Under the pieces are notes generated by a model. The model searched no databases. It saw nothing but the letters and a program-made list of their open reading frames with translations, and was not told where the DNA came from. Positions 50,817-50,915 of a stretch of DNA of 50,915 bases are shown piece after piece. Origin of the DNA: Chloroflexota bacterium. Lineage in GTDB: Bacteria > Chloroflexota > Anaerolineae > Anaerolineales > UBA11858. Each line of letters begins with the position of its first letter. The stretch's first letter is position 1. Where the stretch lies: NCBI GenBank assembly GCA_016865865.1, contig VGOC01000015.1, forward strand, positions 1 through 50,915. The letters run 5' to 3'. The translations under genes and the position numbers were made by a program.

Positions 50817-50904
50817 CCACAGATGAACACAGATAAAAGGGATTTCGGCGATAAAAGACGGCTGTTCATCAAGAAAATCGGTGTTCATCTGTGTTTATCT
50901 GTGG
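50817..50904. repeat. inverted CCACAGATGAACAC repeat at the window end
   Basis: CCACAGATGAACACAGATAA (from 50817) has an inverted, slightly altered copy at the right end (GTTCATCTGTGTTTATCTGT, then GG), with about 40 bases between. The same unit type, with CGCGGATGAAC variants, lies inside glpC. The final 11 bases continue past the window. Confidence 0.75.
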
Positions 50905-50915
50905 TTTCTGGCGAC

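Overview
The window reads as a piece of a bacterial chromosome from the phylum Chloroflexota, most likely class Anaerolineae or a relative. This is inferred from gene content and style: multiheme cytochromes joined to NrfD, NapC and b561-type membrane subunits, a bacterial-type NAD salvage-free nadABC set, lipoproteins with Thr/Pro-rich linkers, and many dispersed palindromic repeats, some inside genes. No rRNA or tRNA gene is visible, so the assignment rests on inference.

Layout. 1-1.9 kb: a decayed diversity-generating retroelement (DGR): an FGE-sulfatase-fold lipoprotein with a C-terminal variable region, followed by a reverse transcriptase with its catalytic centre deleted. 2.0-8.8 kb: ridA, then an exopolysaccharide block (family 2 glycosyltransferase, polyprenyl glycosylphosphotransferase, NDP-sugar epimerase, CapD/FlaA1-type dehydratase, FemAB-type ligase). 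9.1-13.7 kb: a cyclic-nucleotide-type sensor domain, a c-heme sensor kinase with its NarL-type regulator, a degenerate receiver, and a hexaheme cytochrome. 13.8-17.0 kb (minus): a Rieske/cytochrome b complex whose subunit IV carries seven c-heme sites. 17.2-19.3 kb: a second NarL-type two-component pair. 19.5-23.0 kb: two small membrane proteins, an octaheme cytochrome, an NrfC-like ferredoxin and an NrfD-like quinone subunit. 23.0-27.0 kb (minus): a nonaheme cytochrome, a b561/cytochrome c fusion and a NapC-type multiheme protein. 27.4-31.4 kb: a cupin regulator and a minus-strand sulfur-transfer cluster (ArsR, SQR-like flavoprotein, DUF1641, TusE/DsrC, DsrE). 31.7-35.1 kb: aspS-asnS behind a candidate attenuator whose leader peptide is packed with Asp and Asn codons. 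35.2 kb: a likely 6S RNA. 35.5-40.3 kb: a lipoprotein, dihydrolipoamide dehydrogenase, L,D-transpeptidase and 6-phosphogluconolactonase. 40.3-50.2 kb: anaerobic glycerol catabolism (a fused glpAB, glpC, glpK) wrapped around nadC-nadA-nadB. 50.2-50.9 kb: repeat-rich, gene-free sequence that resembles the 5' part of a group II intron RNA.

How the genes fit together. The middle 18 kb encodes a membrane electron-transfer network with about 42 c-type heme attachment sites. It has three quinone-reactive membrane modules (Rieske/cyt b, NrfD, b561) and two sensor-kinase systems, one of which appears to bind heme itself. A bipartite DNA motif recurs upstream of at least two of these cytochrome transcription units and may be the operator of a shared regulon. 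The SQR/TusE/DsrE cluster would feed electrons from reduced sulfur into the quinone pool, and GlpABC would do the same from glycerol-3-phosphate.

The most unusual items are the aspS-asnS leader, the dead DGR, the family of long perfect hairpins between genes, and the in-frame invasion of glp genes by dispersed repeats, including one hairpin that forms the glpA-glpB junction.
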